DNA of 64,000 bases from Pseudodonghicola xiamenensis DSM 18339 (GTDB lineage: Bacteria > Pseudomonadota > Alphaproteobacteria > Rhodobacterales > Rhodobacteraceae). The position numbers and the translations under genes are program-made. Under the pieces are notes generated by a model. The model had not been told where the DNA came from and did no database searches. It saw only the letters and a program-made list of their open reading frames with translations. Positions 62,108 through 64,000 of this stretch are shown one piece after another. The number at the start of each line of letters is the position of its first letter. Position 1 is the stretch's first letter. The stretch is taken from positions 248,001 to 312,000 of the forward strand of contig NZ_AUBS01000001.1 in the NCBI RefSeq assembly GCF_000429365.1, in the 5' to 3' direction.

Positions 62108-62932
62108 TCATTCCCCGAGCGCTTTTTCCTGACGGTCGTACCAATCGCGGAGCGCGCGGGTGAAGGGGGCGATGCGCGCGGCCTCCAGAGGGGTCAATTT
62201 CGCGATGCCGGCAAGATGCCCAAGAAGGCCCGGAGCATGGGACGAGGCGGCCTCAGGCGCGGCGGTGGCGATCTCCGCGGTCTCGGCGGGCAGGCTTTCG
62301 GCCGGGGCGCTGTCCTGCTGCGGAGAGGCGGCCGCATCATCGCTCTGTTTCGGGGTCTGTTCCGGCATAGCCGTCCCGACGGTCTCGCCCTGCGGCTCGA
62401 AGCGGGGCAGGCCACCGGCGGTGTCGGGCGATTCTGTCCCGGTCCGGGGCGGCTCTTCCACGGTCTCCTCTGCCGGCGGGGCGGGCGGGGGAGCATCGGG
62501 CGGGATGTCTTCGGTGATTTCGCCGGTGGCAGCGGGCCCGACCGCGGCAGGGCCGCTGGGCTTGGCCTTGAAGGCGAGCACGGTGCCGCGTTCCTCTGCC
62601 GGTGCAGCGGCGGCGGCAGGGGGGATGGCAATAGGGGGAATCACCAGATCCTCGGCATCCAGAGGCGGCGACAGCGTCGCCACATGGGCCACCCCCTGTT
62701 CGCGCAGGATTTTCTGCACGCCCTTGATGGTCATGCCGTCATCATGCAGCAATGTCTTGATGCCGCCGATCAGCCGCATGTCCGAAGGACGATAATAGCG
62801 CCGCCCGCCAGCGCGCTTGACGGGTTTCACCTGGGTGAACTTACTTTCCCAGAATCGCAAGACATGCGCCTGCACCCCGAGCCAGGCCGCGACTTCACTA
62901 ATGGTGCGGAAGGCATCCGGGGACTTAGTCAT
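62108..62932 (-). CDS. MerR-family transcriptional regulator with long disordered tail
   Basis: 274 residues. N-terminal MerR helix-turn-helix (about 8-80: [40 protein letters not shown]). A proline/alanine-rich, acidic, probably disordered segment covers about 100-230, and a short C-terminal helix ([20 protein letters not shown]) ends it. No metal-binding cysteines are seen. It directly follows ihfA; this pairing is conserved in alphaproteobacteria. Target unknown. Confidence 0.88.
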   Translation of the reverse strand: MTKSPDAFRTISEVAAWLGVQAHVLRFWESKFTQVKPVKRAGGRRYYRPSDMRLIGGIKTLLHDDGMTIKGVQKILREQGVAHVATLSPPLDAEDLVIPPIAIPPAAAAAPAEERGTVLAFKAKPSGPAAVGPAATGEITEDIPPDAPPPAPPAEETVEEPPRTGTESPDTAGGLPRFEPQGETVGTAMPEQTPKQSDDAAASPQQDSAPAESLPAETAEIATAAPEAASSHAPGLLGHLAGIAKLTPLEAARIAPFTRALRDWYDRQEKALGE

Positions 62933-62946
62933 TATGTCAGGCCTGT

Positions 62947-63249
62947 TCAGTCGCGGTTGCCGTCGGCGACGCGGTCTTTCATCAGATGCGAGGGCCGGAA
63001 GGTCAGCACGCGGCGCGGCTGGATCGGCACCTCTTCCCCGGTTTTCGGGTTGCGGCCCACGCGGGCGGATTTATCCCGCACGCTGAAGGTGCCGAAGGAA
63101 GAGATTTTCACCTGCTCTCCCCGCACCAGCGCATCTGAAATATGGTCCAGCATGCTTTCGACAAGCTGGGCACTTTCGTTACGTGACAGACCGACTTCGC
63201 GAAACACGGCTTCGCTCAGGTCCATACGTGTCAGAGTTTTCGAGCCCAT
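62947..63249 (-). CDS. ihfA: Integration host factor subunit alpha
   Basis: 100 residues of the HU/IHF fold. [20 protein letters not shown] at the N-terminus, the beta-arm region [20 protein letters not shown] and the tip proline. Sharp DNA bending as a heterodimer with IhfB. AAGGGGA precedes ATG 63249. It has its own promoter and an exact IHF consensus just upstream, indicating autoregulation. 14 bases separate it from the MerR gene. Confidence 0.95.
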   Translation of the reverse strand: MGSKTLTRMDLSEAVFREVGLSRNESAQLVESMLDHISDALVRGEQVKISSFGTFSVRDKSARVGRNPKTGEEVPIQPRRVLTFRPSHLMKDRVADGNRD

Positions 63250-63272
63250 ACCAATCCCCTTGAGTTCTCCTC

Positions 63273-63302
63273 AGAATAGGGCCAGGGCAATTTCGCTGTC
63301 AA
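63273..63302 (-). promoter_or_regulatory. ihfA promoter
   Basis: Minus strand TTGACA (63302-63297), 18-base spacer, TATTCT (63278-63273), 24 bases before the ihfA start. The -35 is exact. Confidence 0.7.
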
Positions 63303-63315
63303 TATCAATGAATTG
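63303..63315 (+). promoter_or_regulatory. IHF consensus site abutting the ihfA promoter
   Basis: TATCAA-TGAA-TTG matches WATCAA-N4-TTR at every defined position. It directly adjoins the -35 box of the ihfA promoter and an AT-rich flank, as expected for IHF control of its own gene. Confidence 0.6.
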
Positions 63316-63347
63316 CAGGGGAAAGTTATGCGGCAGTGCAGCATGAC

Positions 63348-64000
63348 CTACCAGCGCAGCACCACCGACCCCCAGGCCAGCCCACCGCCGATTGCCTCGG
63401 TCACGAGCAAATCTCCCGGTTTGATCTGGCCTCGCGTCTTGCCAACGGAAAGTGCCAGTGGAATCGACGCGGCCGAGGTATTGCCATGATCCTGCACCGT
63501 CACCACGACTTTCTCCATCGGCAGGCCCATTTTCTTGGCGGTGCCCTGGATGATGCGGATATTGGCCTGATGCGGCACGATCCAATCGACGTCCTCGGGC
63601 GTCAACCCGGCACGTTCCAGCGCCTCTTCGGCGGTCTTGGCCAGCTTTTCAACCGCGTGGCGGAACACCTGGTTGCCCTGCATCCTGAGATAGCCCGACG
63701 TGCCGGTCGACACGCCGCCATCGACGAAGAGCAGATCCTTGTATCGTCCGTCCGAATGCAGATCGACGGAAAGGATACCCCGATCCGAGGGCATGCCGGG
63801 TTCTTCCCGGCCCTCGAGGACCAGAGCCCCGGCACCGTCCCCGAACAACACGCAGGTCGAACGGTCGGTCCAGTCCATGATGCGTGAAAAGGTTTCGGCG
63901 CCGATCACGAGCACCCGCTGCGCCTGACCCGACAGAATCAGCGCATTGGCAGTCGACAACGCATAGATGAAGCCGGCGCAGACCGCCTGGACATCGAAGG
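63348..64000 (-). CDS. fabH: 3-oxoacyl-[acyl-carrier-protein] synthase III (N-terminus outside window)
   Basis: C-terminal about 217 residues of FabH, which starts fatty-acid elongation from acetyl-CoA and malonyl-ACP. The catalytic triad is visible: Cys in [13 protein letters not shown] at the window edge, His in [14 protein letters not shown] and Asn in [27 protein letters not shown] is also typical. The frame runs off the right edge, so about 110 residues are missing. It lies upstream of ihfA on the same strand; the ihfA promoter and IHF site sit in the 98-base gap. Confidence 0.95.
   Translation of the reverse strand, partial: FDVQAVCAGFIYALSTANALILSGQAQRVLVIGAETFSRIMDWTDRSTCVLFGDGAGALVLEGREEPGMPSDRGILSVDLHSDGRYKDLLFVDGGVSTGTSGYLRMQGNQVFRHAVEKLAKTAEEALERAGLTPEDVDWIVPHQANIRIIQGTAKKMGLPMEKVVVTVQDHGNTSAASIPLALSVGKTRGQIKPGDLLVTEAIGGGLAWGSVVLRW

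Overview
The window is about 64 kb of GC-rich chromosome from an alphaproteobacterium, almost certainly Rhodobacteraceae (Rhodobacter/Paracoccus/Roseobacter type). The evidence is the gene set and its quality: a DksA that keeps one of four zinc cysteines, DUF2927, DUF2852 and DUF2189 proteins, a bacterial aspartate/glutamate leucyltransferase (Bpt), an RlmI-like methyltransferase coupled to a PIN protein, a long-form dCTP deaminase, and TRAP transport. Genes are densely packed, often with 4-nt ATGA or GTGA stop/start overlaps. I see no insertion sequence, prophage, plasmid gene or CRISPR array. This is core chromosome with a few accessory islets.

Layout. 1-3552: an ABC importer (ATPase cut by the window edge, two permeases, NMT1/THI5-type binding protein). 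3837-8688: a DsbA-like protein and M48-TPR protease (minus), divergent from an aminotransferase, then an N-acetylmuramoyl-L-alanine amidase. 8756-15088: a two-domain sulfotransferase-like protein, PBP1A with a clear promoter, and an RTX protein behind a long leader hairpin. 15223-18721: prfB, a GatA-type amidase and a DUF2189 membrane protein. 18733-20156: an XRE regulator divergent from a small OB-like protein, with dyads between them. 20298-22911: ilvB-ilvH (minus) with a readable attenuator (promoter, leader peptide MAALIVIVGSKRMGR, terminator). 23016-29897: a Cache-domain histidine kinase and NarL-type regulator, divergent from a TRAP operon with very large membrane subunits. 30346-34551: bpt, RDD, DUF2852, a serine hydrolase and YbaK. 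34635-39947: glnE, a small coupled gene, rlmI and a PIN protein. 39971-45711: a luciferase-like oxidoreductase, an M48 protease and a MoxR/DUF2927/55-aa membrane protein/VWA operon. 46444-48992: dksA, an FAD monooxygenase and xthA. 49314-51550: a three-gene unit of a repeat peptide, an unrecognised 363-aa protein and an EamA transporter. 51584-64000: erpA, dgt, a CPA antiporter, argS, a SPOR protein, nagZ, scpA-scpB, a small basic protein, dcd, tRNA-Pro(GGG), a MerR regulator, ihfA and the C-terminal part of fabH.

Themes. Several neighbours serve envelope and division work: PBP1A, the amidase, NagZ, the SPOR protein and ScpAB. Others serve nitrogen and amino-acid control: ilvBH attenuation, glnE and DksA. 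The most unusual content is the repeat-peptide operon at 49314-51550, in which the peptide ends in LFPSGS and repeats that motif at an exact 21-residue period; the MoxR-VWA module with a 55-aa membrane protein; a family of composite intergenic repeats; and paired AT-rich palindromes immediately after the ilvB and moxR stop codons. All functions are read from the sequence and from recall of protein families; no database search was run.
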